Below are positions 1 to 5,649 of a DNA stretch of 6,316 bases, in pieces. This DNA comes from an uncultured Bacilli bacterium. Lineage in GTDB: Bacteria; Bacillota_I; Bacilli_A; RF39; UBA660. A program made the translations under genes and the position numbers. The stretch spans positions 1-6,316 of the forward strand of contig CANQCQ010000058.1 of assembly GCA_947589725.1 (NCBI GenBank), written 5' to 3'. Position 1 is the stretch's first letter; each line of letters starts with the position of its first letter. The notes under the pieces are model-generated. The model was not told the origin of the DNA. It worked only from the letters and a program-made list of their open reading frames with translations, and did not search any database.

Positions 1-173
1 TAAGCTAATTTAGCTAAAGGGATTCTTTCATTGCAAGCACTAATTGCAGCAGCTTGAAATATTTTATCTACTTGTTCTTGAGAAAATTTTGCAAACTCTT
101 CTTGAGCTTTTCTTACATTTTCTATTTCTTTAGCTAAAGATTCAGTACTACTAATTTTATTATGATGGATCAT
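1..173 (-). CDS. adhE: Bifunctional acetaldehyde/alcohol dehydrogenase AdhE, N-terminal fragment
   Basis: The gene runs off the left edge and only the first 57 codons are present. The translation begins MIHHNKISSTESLAKEIENV and contains the segments EEFAKFSQEQVDKIFQAAA and ERIPLAKLA. These closely match the remembered start of AdhE (the QEQVDKIFRAAA and ARIPLAKMA segments of the E. coli enzyme), which is the beginning of the acetaldehyde dehydrogenase half. The family reduces acetyl-CoA to ethanol in two NADH-dependent steps and forms cytoplasmic filaments (spirosomes). The ATG at 173 has an ideal AGGAGG at 181-186 with a 7-nt spacer. A TATAAT at 212-217 on this strand could be its own -10, but the matching -35 is poor, so cotranscription with the upstream AI-2E gene is possible. 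No Rex operator palindrome is seen. A standalone acetaldehyde dehydrogenase cannot be excluded from this fragment. Confidence 0.88.
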   Translation of the reverse strand, partial: MIHHNKISSTESLAKEIENVRKAQEEFAKFSQEQVDKIFQAAAISACNERIPLAKLA

Positions 174-218
174 TTTAGTTCCTCCTATATTCTTTAACTA
201 TTATTTTTTTAATTATAT

Positions 219-1370
219 TTATTGTTCTTCTTTTATTACTTTATCTGTAATATTAATTTTTTCATCTATAAACATAAATATTACTTTTATACATGCAATA
301 GTAGGTGTTGCGATTATCATACCTATAATTCCAAAGAAATGTTGGAATATAAGCAATCCAATCATTATTGTTACTGGATGTAATTTCATTGTATGACCCA
401 TTATTAATGGTTGATAGAAATTATTTTCTAGTAATTGAACAACAACAATAGAAATAATTACACAAATACCTACAATTGGTGACATAGTAAATCCAACTAT
501 AATAGCTGGTATTGCTCCTATATATGGTCCAAAATATGGAATAACATCTGTTATCGCGCAAAACATTGCAAATAAAAGTGGTGCTTTAAGTCCTGCAATA
601 GTTAAACCTATACTTTGTGTTAAAAAAACTAAAAACATAACAAGCAATAATCCTTGTACATAACTTCTTAAAGAATTATTAATTCTATTGCATAGATCTA
701 GGTAACCTTCTCGCCAACTAATTGGTAATACTTTATGAATATTTTGATTAATTTTATCAAAATCAAATAATACATAAAAACCTATCATTAGACCTAATAT
801 TACATTTAATCCTCCACTTATTAAAGCTTTACCCATTGAAAATATTCTTTGAGGTAAATCAGTAGTAAATGAATTAGCAAACTCTTCTATTGTTTTGTAT
901 ATATCTTTTTGAATTCCATTACTCTTTATAACTGGATTATCAATTGCTTTAAATAAGTTATCACTAAATTCTCTTATATCATTAATAATATCTGGTAAAC
1001 TCTTAGTAAAATCTCCTATTTGACTTATTAATGTTGGTATTAGAGATGAGAAAAGTAATATTGTAAATAAAACCATTGCACCATAAACTATTATACAAGA
1101 AGCTACTCGAGGTACTTTCTTTCTTTCTAAAAAGTTAACCATCGGTGCACATAACCATGCTAAAATAAAACCTATAAATATTGGAGAAATTACTTTAATT
1201 AAATCACATAAGTAACTTAATAATTTCCATTCTTGAATTAGATATGTTGCTAAAAGTACTAAACATACTATAGTCATAAAAAGTGCTATGTTTATTAATT
1301 TTCTACCAGTACGTAATATATCATTTAAACTACTAATATCTATTTCTTTATCTTGTTTTTTTCTAAACAT
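219..1370 (-). CDS. AI-2E family transporter-like membrane protein (PerM/YtvI type)
   Basis: A 383-residue polytopic membrane protein. After a charged N-terminus it has a hydrophobic hairpin at about 27-75, a third segment near 91-117, a polar extracytoplasmic-type stretch at about 118-180, and then several closely packed hydrophobic segments to about 368. Family hallmarks are visible: FYVLFDFDKI after the polar stretch, DVIPYFGPYIGAIPAI at about 275-290, ENNFYQPLIMG at about 315-325 and GMIIATPTIA near 350. Length is normal for the family. Members are assigned to AI-2 export, sodium/proton antiport or unknown permease functions, so the substrate cannot be stated. An in-frame TTG lies at 1379 but is only 1 nt from AAAGG (1381-1385). 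The ATG at 1370 has a 10-nt spacer and is preferred. The gene is divergent from the YigZ gene, and adhE follows 45 bp downstream on the same strand. Confidence 0.9.
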   Translation of the reverse strand: MFRKKQDKEIDISSLNDILRTGRKLINIALFMTIVCLVLLATYLIQEWKLLSYLCDLIKVISPIFIGFILAWLCAPMVNFLERKKVPRVASCIIVYGAMVLFTILLFSSLIPTLISQIGDFTKSLPDIINDIREFSDNLFKAIDNPVIKSNGIQKDIYKTIEEFANSFTTDLPQRIFSMGKALISGGLNVILGLMIGFYVLFDFDKINQNIHKVLPISWREGYLDLCNRINNSLRSYVQGLLLVMFLVFLTQSIGLTIAGLKAPLLFAMFCAITDVIPYFGPYIGAIPAIIVGFTMSPIVGICVIISIVVVQLLENNFYQPLIMGHTMKLHPVTIMIGLLIFQHFFGIIGMIIATPTIACIKVIFMFIDEKINITDKVIKEEQ

Positions 1371-1395
1371 ATTTATCAATCCTTTCTATATTTTG

Positions 1396-1404
1396 ATTAT
1401 AACA
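1396..1404 (-). promoter_or_regulatory. Extended -10 promoter for the AI-2E gene
   Basis: The minus strand reads TGTTATAAT here: a perfect TATAAT (1396-1401) with the TGn extension. The -35 region at the normal distance (about 1419-1424, TAGTTA) is weak, which is tolerated in extended -10 promoters. Predicted initiation near 1389-1390 leaves a leader of about 20 nt that still includes the AAAGG ribosome site. Confidence 0.6.
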
Positions 1405-1429
1405 CTATTTATTAATTTTAACTATAGTA

Positions 1430-1438
1430 TGTTATAAT
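1430..1438 (+). promoter_or_regulatory. Extended -10 promoter for the YigZ-family gene
   Basis: The plus strand reads TGTTATAAT, a perfect -10 at 1433-1438 with the TG extension, and has no good -35. It lies back to back with the identical 9-mer on the other strand at 1396-1404. Expected initiation near 1444-1446 would give a leader of only about 14 nt, starting at or within the ribosome site. Confidence 0.6.
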
Positions 1439-1458
1439 TATCGAAAGAGGTGTTTTAT

Positions 1459-2031
1459 TTGAAAACAATTTCTTCTAATACTACTGCTATTTATGAGATT
1501 AATAATTCTAAGTTTATAACATTGTTGTATAAAATAAATGATAGTACTGATATTAATTCTATATTGAATCAAGTAAAAGATATGTATCCAAAAGCTACTC
1601 ATTATTGTTATTGTTATAGAAATATAGATAAGATGAAATCATCAGATGATGGAGAACCTACTGGTACAGCTGGTATTCCTATGCTAAATGTTTTAATAAA
1701 AGAAGATATTGTTAATGTCTTAGCTATTACAGTAAGATATTTTGGCGGAATAAAATTAGGTGCTGGTGGTTTAGTAAGAGCTTATACTAAATCTCTTACT
1801 ATGGCCTTAGAAAAAACTAATTATAAAAATTTAGTGGATGGCTATATCTTAAAAATTTATATTTCATATGAAAATGTAAAACAATTAGACTATATTTTAA
1901 AAGATATAACTATTATTAATAAAGAATTTTTGGATAAGGTAATTTATACGATTAAGATAAGTAAAGATGATTTAGAACTAGTAAGTAAATATAATTATGA
2001 AATAATAGATGAAGAATTAATTGAATTATAA
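1459..2031 (+). CDS. yigZ: YigZ/YvyE (IMPACT) family protein
   Basis: A 190-residue protein with the hallmarks of the UPF0029/IMPACT family. These are an early NSKFI motif near 16-20, SDDGEPTGTAGIPML at about 62-76 and VRYFGGIKLGAGGLVRAY at about 92-109, followed by the weakly conserved C-terminal alpha/beta domain. Length is close to the usual 200 or so. Bacterial members are soluble cytoplasmic proteins of unsettled role. Eukaryotic IMPACT regulates Gcn2 and ribosome-associated translation, and a translation-related role here is only inference. Reading can begin at GTG 1450, but that codon lies inside the ribosome site AAAGAGGTG (1444-1452). TTG at 1459, with a 6-nt spacer from that site, is the better start. 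The gene is monocistronic, divergent from the AI-2E gene and convergent with sigE. Confidence 0.9.
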   Translation: MKTISSNTTAIYEINNSKFITLLYKINDSTDINSILNQVKDMYPKATHYCYCYRNIDKMKSSDDGEPTGTAGIPMLNVLIKEDIVNVLAITVRYFGGIKLGAGGLVRAYTKSLTMALEKTNYKNLVDGYILKIYISYENVKQLDYILKDITIINKEFLDKVIYTIKISKDDLELVSKYNYEIIDEELIEL

Positions 2032-2058
2032 AAGAAGTTCCATAATGGAGCTTCTTTT
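2030..2058. terminator. Bidirectional hairpin between yigZ and sigE
   Basis: A 13-bp stem pairs 2030-2042 with 2046-2058 (AAAAGAAGTTCCA against TGGAGCTTCTTTT, one G-T wobble) around a 3-nt loop. In either direction the stem ends in a run of T, as in intrinsic terminators. It overlaps the last two bases of the yigZ stop (2029-2031) and the final bases of the sigE stop (2057-2059), so one element appears to terminate both convergent genes. Confidence 0.8.
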
Positions 2059-2737
2059 AACTTATAAGGGCTTTTAGTTTTTTAATCACCTTCTTTTCTA
2101 TTCTAGATATGTATGATTGTGATATACCTAATTTTTCGGCAACTTCTTTTTGGGTTAATTCTTCATGTCCCATTAATCCATATCTTAGTATCATAATATC
2201 GCGATCTCGAGGATTTAAGTTTAATACTTCATTGAGCATTACTTTTTTATCATTTTCTTCTTCTATACCTCTAGTTACAATATCTTTTTCTGTTCCAAGA
2301 ACATCTTCAAGATGTAATTCATTTCCTTCTGAATCAAATGATAGTGAAGCATCAAATGATACTTCTGTTTTTAATTTCTTTATTTTTCTTAAGTGCATCA
2401 ATATTTCATTATCAATACAACGAGATGCATAAGTTGCTAACTTAATATTTTTCCCCTTAGAAAATGTATTAATTCCCTTTATTAATCCAATAGTACCAAT
2501 ACTTACTAAATCTTCTAAATCAACTCCAGTATTTTCATATTTTTTAGCAAGAAAGACTACTAATCTTAAATTATGTTCTATTAATATATTTTTAGCTTCC
2601 TCATCTCCACTATCTTTTAAATCTACATAATAATCTTCCATTTCTTTTGATAAAGGTTCAGGTAAAATATCACTACTTCCAATAAAAAAAATATATTTTC
2701 TAAAGAAATTTTTTATAAAAATAAATAGCTTTTTCAT
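2057..2737 (-). CDS. sigE: RNA polymerase sporulation sigma factor sigma-E (pro-sigma-E)
   Basis: A 226-residue sigma-70 family protein, the early mother-cell sigma factor made as an inactive membrane-associated precursor. A hydrophobic/basic pro-sequence (MKKLFIFIKNFFRKYIF) leads into FIGSSDILPEPLS, which aligns with the B. subtilis mature start YIGGSEALPPPLS. Region 2 follows: NLRLVVFLAKKYENTG, then DLEDLVSIGTIGLIKGINTF at about 73-92, and the promoter-recognition helix LATYASRCIDNEILMHLRK at about 100-118. DVLGTEKDI lies between. Region 4 carries the helix-turn-helix in LTQKEVAEKLGISQSYISR at about 194-212. In-frame codons extend upstream to 2782, but ATG 2737 has GGAGG at 2742-2746 and overlaps the spoIIGA stop by ATGA, which suggests translational coupling. 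The pro-sequence is about 10 residues shorter than in B. subtilis. The usual downstream sigG is absent. Sigma-K is the main alternative but is excluded by the spoIIGA linkage. Confidence 0.95.
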   Translation of the reverse strand: MKKLFIFIKNFFRKYIFFIGSSDILPEPLSKEMEDYYVDLKDSGDEEAKNILIEHNLRLVVFLAKKYENTGVDLEDLVSIGTIGLIKGINTFSKGKNIKLATYASRCIDNEILMHLRKIKKLKTEVSFDASLSFDSEGNELHLEDVLGTEKDIVTRGIEEENDKKVMLNEVLNLNPRDRDIMILRYGLMGHEELTQKEVAEKLGISQSYISRIEKKVIKKLKALIS

Positions 2738-3474
2738 ATAGCCTCCACTAATGTATTTGGTAATATACAGCGACATCCACATAAATTTAATTTTTCATTA
2801 CATATTCCTATTAGATAATTATTTAGTTCTTTATTATTAACAAGTAATTTATCTGGTTTAAAACAATTAATTATTCCTGATGAATTTAGAGCTTTAAATG
2901 GTACTAATATTGGTTTATCTATTGAAAATTGATAATCTATTAAAATTACACTTCTTTTAAAATATGGATCTTTTAGGCAATTTCCAGTGTCAATCAGACC
3001 ATAAGTTTTAATTATATTATTTTTATATCTTATTTCTACTAAATATTTATTTAAATTAGCTTTTTTATTTTTAATAGAATCATTAACAAATATAAATATA
3101 ATGATTGGACTTAGTATAAGCAAAACAATATAATTTAAATAATAACTTTTATTTGTATAATCAAAATTTAAATCTAATAAATATAGACTTCCTCCTAAGA
3201 TAATACTAATAATATAAAAATACATTATATTCTTTAATAAATCTCTAAATCCAAATGTTACTATTATCATGAAAATACTTATTAAGATTTTTAGAAAAAA
3301 AAGTAAAGTATTAGATTGTATAAATAGTAATAGTATTGATATTGAACCACTAAGTGCTCCTAATAGAAATCTATGTACTTTTATTTTTTTCTTTAATATT
3401 TTAGCAGTACCCAATAAGATAGTTAAATCTAAAATATAATTAATTAGAAAATATAAATCTATGTAAATTTTCAT
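2734..3474 (-). CDS. spoIIGA: Sigma-E processing peptidase SpoIIGA
   Basis: A 246-residue membrane protease that cleaves the pro-sequence from sigma-E at the asymmetric septum after receiving the SpoIIR signal from the forespore. The N-terminal half is very hydrophobic, with about five membrane segments (about 4-22, 36-54, 56-74, 83-101 and 112-131), and begins with the family-typical MKIYIDLYFLINYILD. The cytosolic half has the aspartic protease motif GLIDTGNCLKDP, with the catalytic aspartate at 162. It ends in CRCILPNTL, resembling the family's C-terminal end. The protein is shorter than B. subtilis SpoIIGA (about 309 residues), mostly in the protease half, yet looks complete. ATG 3474 is served by GGTGAT at 3478-3483. 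The gene overlaps sigE by 4 nt, the standard spoIIG arrangement. Confidence 0.93.
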   Translation of the reverse strand: MKIYIDLYFLINYILDLTILLGTAKILKKKIKVHRFLLGALSGSISILLLFIQSNTLLFFLKILISIFMIIVTFGFRDLLKNIMYFYIISIILGGSLYLLDLNFDYTNKSYYLNYIVLLILSPIIIFIFVNDSIKNKKANLNKYLVEIRYKNNIIKTYGLIDTGNCLKDPYFKRSVILIDYQFSIDKPILVPFKALNSSGIINCFKPDKLLVNNKELNNYLIGICNEKLNLCGCRCILPNTLVEAI

Positions 3475-3491
3475 CTTATCACCAATTAAAG

Positions 3492-3522
3492 ATTACAATA
3501 AAAAAAGCGATGAATTTGTCGC
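3492..3522 (-). promoter_or_regulatory. Candidate spoIIG promoter with a Spo0A-box-like -35 region
   Basis: On the minus strand TGTAAT (3492-3497, 5 of 6 to the -10 consensus) lies 19 nt downstream of GCGACA (3517-3522, 4 of 6 to TTGACA). The sequence GCGACAAA resembles an inverted Spo0A box (TTYGACAAA), with mismatches at its outer edge. Known spoIIG promoters also have over-long spacing and Spo0A sites overlapping the -35. Only 57 bp separate this start from the upstream gene, so the promoter would sit inside that gene's terminator. The match is weak and could be chance. Confidence 0.3.
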
Positions 3523-3528
3523 TTTTTT
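3501..3528 (-). terminator. Intrinsic terminator after the 104-residue membrane protein
   Basis: A 10-bp stem pairs AAAAAAGCGA (3501-3510) with TCGCTTTTTT (3519-3528) around an 8-nt loop. The minus-strand transcript leaves the stem in a run of U, directly after the stop at 3532-3534. Because spoIIGA starts 27 nt further on, incomplete termination could let this act as an attenuator into spoIIGA-sigE. Confidence 0.7.
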
Positions 3529-3531
3529 GGA

Positions 3532-3846
3532 TTATATTTTCTTTTTATGAATAAATATTTTAATTATGTATGATAAGAATATTATCATTAGTATTACAAA
3601 ACACCAATCAAGTATTAATGTTATTTGTCCATCAGTATATTTATCTATGATTGCGAAAATACTTGCTGGGAAATATTTGGCTATTATACTACTTACATCT
3701 TTTAAAGGAATATTTGATCTTATAAAGAATAATATTCTTAAAAATATATCTACAATAGCCATAAAAAATACAAATGATGAAAATCTTTTAAAGAACATTA
3801 CTACAATTAATATCATAATGATTAATATTATTAAATCTATATACAC
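3532..3846 (-). CDS. Uncharacterised small membrane protein between spoIVB and spoIIGA
   Basis: A 104-residue protein that I do not recognise. It has an extremely hydrophobic N-terminus (about 3-20), a second hydrophobic stretch with FVFFMAIVDIFLRILFFI (about 25-42), a more polar middle (NIPLKDVSSIIAKYFPASIF...DKYTDGQ), and a third membrane segment at about 78-98 before the basic tail HKKKI. The predicted topology is three membrane passes. The start is GTG at 3846, with AGGAG at 3855-3859 giving an 8-nt spacer. A GTG two bases upstream (3846-3848) is out of frame. It has its own good promoter upstream and a terminator just after its stop, so it is probably a separate unit. Its position between two sporulation genes suggests a sporulation role, but that is inference from context only. 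Confidence 0.75.
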   Translation of the reverse strand: MYIDLIILIIMILIVVMFFKRFSSFVFFMAIVDIFLRILFFIRSNIPLKDVSSIIAKYFPASIFAIIDKYTDGQITLILDWCFVILMIIFLSYIIKIFIHKKKI

Positions 3847-3868
3847 ACTATCAACTCCTACTATATTA

Positions 3869-3908
3869 ATTTTAAATCAATTAATTAATAAAGACAAGTA
3901 TTGACAAT
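3869..3908 (-). promoter_or_regulatory. Sigma-A-type promoter with tandem TTGTC boxes for the small membrane protein
   Basis: On the minus strand TTGTCT (-35, 3892-3897) and TAAAAT (-10, 3869-3874) are exactly 17 nt apart. One helical turn upstream is ATTGTCAAT (3900-3908), 7 of 9 to the Spo0A box TTTGTCRAA. The two TTGTC units start 10 nt apart, the spacing known for tandem Spo0A boxes. The promoter itself is well supported. The Spo0A interpretation is speculative, because the second box matches poorly outside TTGTC. Confidence 0.6.
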
Positions 3909-3909
3909 T

Positions 3910-3937
3910 AAAAAGAGGAGATTATTCGACCTCCTCT
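3910..3937 (-). terminator. spoIVB terminator overlapping its last codons
   Basis: A 9-bp stem pairs 3929-3937 with 3914-3922 (AGAGGAGGT with ATCTCCTCT on the minus strand, one G-T pair) around a 6-nt loop, followed by UUUU and an AU-rich stretch. The 5' arm encodes the C-terminal EEV residues and the stop codon TAA reaches into the loop and the 3' arm. Confidence 0.75.
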
Positions 3938-4887
3938 AACATTGTGGTTAAGAATATACCATAACCTTTCGATGTATCATTTACTATTACGTAATTTACT
4001 ACTCCAATCATTTTATTATTTTGCATAATTGGAGATCCACTCATACCTTGAATTACTCCACCAGTTTTATCTAGTAATGTTTTATCAGTTATTTCAAATA
4101 AAATATTTTTTGTGTCACTATTTTTATCAATATTTTCTATATTTACTTGGAATTCTTCAATATCTGTTTCATTTATAACAGTTCTTATGTAAGCTTCTCC
4201 TAATTGTATTTCATTGGGAGTTCCAACACTTACATATTCACGATTACTAGTATCTCCTTTATAATTACCATAAATACCAGTAGTATCATTATTAGTAATT
4301 ATTCCGGTTATTTCACTTCTATCATAAGATGCATTTTTTTCACCAGCAGATCCATCATAACTTTTTATGATATTATCAACTTTAGCATCATAAATTTCTC
4401 CTTCACTTATTTCAAATTTTTCTTTTGTATTATTTTCCATTATTTCGTGACCGAGTCCACCGAACTTATTATCTTCTAAGATAAATGAAAGAGTTCCTAA
4501 TCCATTAATTTGATCTTTGACGTATAATCCAGTTTTTAGGGAGTTATCTGAATTTACTAGATTCATTTCGATATTTTTTTCTTTACCATTTCTAACGATA
4601 GTAAATTTAACTTTATCACGACTATATTGATTTAATTCCGCCATCATTGATGAAATATCATGTATTTGTTTATTGTTTATCTTAGTAATAGTATCTCCAA
4701 TTTTAAAACCACTATCTTTACCAATTAGTTGATTATTTACTTTATAAAATCCTACTACTAAAACTCCTTTTGAGTGGACTTCAATTCCTATAGTTTCTCC
4801 TCCGGGAATTACTTTATCATATGCTAAAACATAAATAGGACATAGAAAAAATAGTAAAGATATCAAATATATCCTTATTTTTTTCAT
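3922..4887 (-). CDS. spoIVB: SpoIVB peptidase (S55 family serine protease)
   Basis: A 321-residue secreted forespore protease. In B. subtilis it crosses into the intermembrane space and cleaves SpoIVFA, releasing SpoIVFB to activate pro-sigma-K. An N-terminal signal/anchor segment (KKIRIYLISLLFFLCPIYVLA) is followed by the family motif VIPGGETIGIEVHSKGVLVV. A PDZ domain follows at about 31-110 (KIGDTITKINNKQI). The catalytic domain shows GLGHEI (His147), ITDKTLLDKTGG (Asp268, 15 residues before the serine as in B. subtilis) and QGMSGSPI (Ser283), then a typical GVVNYVIVNDTSKGYGIF ending. All three expected catalytic residues are present. It is shorter than B. subtilis SpoIVB (about 425), with little sequence before the PDZ. 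The in-frame extension to 4917 is rejected: ATG 4887 has AGGTGG at 4895-4900 with a 7-nt spacer and leads straight into the signal segment. The usual neighbour spo0A is not seen within the window. Confidence 0.95.
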   Translation of the reverse strand: MKKIRIYLISLLFFLCPIYVLAYDKVIPGGETIGIEVHSKGVLVVGFYKVNNQLIGKDSGFKIGDTITKINNKQIHDISSMMAELNQYSRDKVKFTIVRNGKEKNIEMNLVNSDNSLKTGLYVKDQINGLGTLSFILEDNKFGGLGHEIMENNTKEKFEISEGEIYDAKVDNIIKSYDGSAGEKNASYDRSEITGIITNNDTTGIYGNYKGDTSNREYVSVGTPNEIQLGEAYIRTVINETDIEEFQVNIENIDKNSDTKNILFEITDKTLLDKTGGVIQGMSGSPIMQNNKMIGVVNYVIVNDTSKGYGIFLTTMLEEVE

Positions 4888-4905
4888 TTCAAAACCACCT
4901 AAAAT

Positions 4906-4935
4906 TATTGTAGCCAAAATTGAAAAAAATATTCA
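4906..4935 (-). promoter_or_regulatory. Candidate sigma-G/sigma-F-type promoter for spoIVB
   Basis: On the minus strand TGAATA (4930-4935) lies 17 nt upstream of TACAATA (4906-4912). This resembles the forespore sigma-G pattern TGAATA-n17/18-CATACTA (4 of 7 at the -10). spoIVB is forespore-expressed in B. subtilis, which fits. Predicted initiation around 4899 would fall at the ribosome site, leaving an extremely short leader, and that counts against it. Confidence 0.35.
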
Positions 4936-4955
4936 TTTATTACTTTACACAATAG

Positions 4956-4984
4956 TTGACAATAGATTATTTTTTAAGTATATT
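4956..4984 (+). promoter_or_regulatory. Sigma-A promoter for the unknown two-gene unit
   Basis: A perfect TTGACA (4956-4961), a 17-nt spacer and TATATT (4979-4984, 5 of 6 to consensus). Initiation near 4991 gives a leader of about 15 nt carrying AAGGTG ahead of ATG 5006. It is divergent from spoIVB. Confidence 0.75.
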
Positions 4985-5005
4985 TATAATAAGAAGGTGT
5001 ATAAT

Positions 5006-5647
5006 ATGAATGATAGAAATTTAGCAAATAATGATTATGATGAGATAGATATTCCAAGTTTTGTTAAAAAGACAAATTATGATGATTTAGTTAAAAAAAG
5101 TACTAATGGTAAAGCAACTAGAGCTGTTCCTAAAAAAGTTATGAAAGTTAATAAAAAGCATGTTAAAACTGCTTTAGCTACGTTATGTTGTACTTGTGTT
5201 CTAATTGGAAGTGTTGCAGCAAATGGTATTAATGCCTTAAGAAAAGGATTAAATGATTCATTTGAGATTGGGGATGCTATCTTAGATTATAAAGCCGAAG
5301 CAATAAATGAAAATACCTATCGTGTAAATAATGGTCAAAATTATGCATATCATTATGACCAAATTGCTGAACATGTTAAAACTGATGAAGATGTTTATCT
5401 TCTTTATAGATCTATTGGAGAATATCAAGCTAACTTAGTCTTAGAATATGTTGATAATATTGATAATATTGATTCATTTATAGAAAAACACCATTATAAA
5501 GACAAAGATGAATGGATTAAGGAATCTAATCAAAAGATTTTACTTCAAAATGATATTTTAAATAAGCAAAGAGAATTAGATAGAATGCAGGCAGATTATG
5601 AAGCTTCTAATAAAGATATAGATAATAATGAATTAGGAGGTAAATAA
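5006..5647 (+). CDS. Uncharacterised single-pass membrane protein with coiled-coil-like tail
   Basis: A 213-residue protein whose family I do not recognise. An acidic/polar N-terminus (about 1-30) is followed by a strongly basic stretch (KATRAVPKKVMKVNKKHVK, about 36-54). One hydrophobic segment follows at about 55-73 (TALATLCCTCVLIGSVAANG), with two adjacent cysteines and a third two residues on. The remaining 140 residues are polar, rich in Asp, Asn, Tyr and Lys. They end in a probable helical, coiled-coil-like region at about 171-200 (LLQNDILNKQRELDRMQADY). The positive-inside rule puts the basic N-terminus in the cytoplasm and the long C-terminal part outside. An in-frame GTG at 4997 overlaps the ribosome site AAGAAGGTG, so ATG 5006 (6-nt spacer) is chosen. 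The next gene starts 2 nt after its stop. Confidence 0.8.
   Translation: MNDRNLANNDYDEIDIPSFVKKTNYDDLVKKSTNGKATRAVPKKVMKVNKKHVKTALATLCCTCVLIGSVAANGINALRKGLNDSFEIGDAILDYKAEAINENTYRVNNGQNYAYHYDQIAEHVKTDEDVYLLYRSIGEYQANLVLEYVDNIDNIDSFIEKHHYKDKDEWIKESNQKILLQNDILNKQRELDRMQADYEASNKDIDNNELGGK
5451..5473 (+). repeat. Short 9-bp tandem repeat in coding sequence
   Basis: TTGATAATA occurs twice in direct succession, followed by a partial third copy (TTGAT). It encodes DNIDNID in the membrane protein's C-terminal half. Being a multiple of three, a copy-number change would not shift the frame. Confidence 0.7.
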
Positions 5648-5649
5648 TC

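Noticed and set aside
174..218. Rex or other operator upstream of adhE
   Set aside because: No TTGTGA...TCACAA-type palindrome is present, only AT-rich sequence, a TATAAT and the ribosome site.
2109..2432. Open frame of 107 codons on the plus strand inside sigE
   Set aside because: It is antisense to strongly conserved sigma-E regions, rich in Ser/Phe/Ile as expected of an AT-rich shadow frame, and matches no family I know.
2057..2737. Identification as sigma-K rather than sigma-E
   Set aside because: The overlapping spoIIGA, the pro-sequence followed by an IGSS...LPEPLS junction, and the region 4 sequence all fit sigma-E.
2738..2782. 15-codon N-terminal extension of sigE
   Set aside because: It lies entirely within spoIIGA and has no ribosome site. 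GGAGG plus the ATGA overlap support the start at 2737.
3566..3904. Open frame of 112 codons on the plus strand over the small membrane protein
   Set aside because: It lies opposite a frame with a good promoter, AGGAG and terminator on the minus strand, and has no convincing ribosome site of its own. Its composition looks like a shadow.
4204..4479. Open frame of 91 codons on the plus strand inside spoIVB
   Set aside because: It is antisense to the catalytic domain of an unambiguous SpoIVB, and its Ile/Ser/Thr-rich translation is typical of a shadow.
4888..4917. 10-codon N-terminal extension of SpoIVB
   Set aside because: It contains the AGGTGG ribosome site and would place residues before a standard signal segment. 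ATG 4887 is clearly better.
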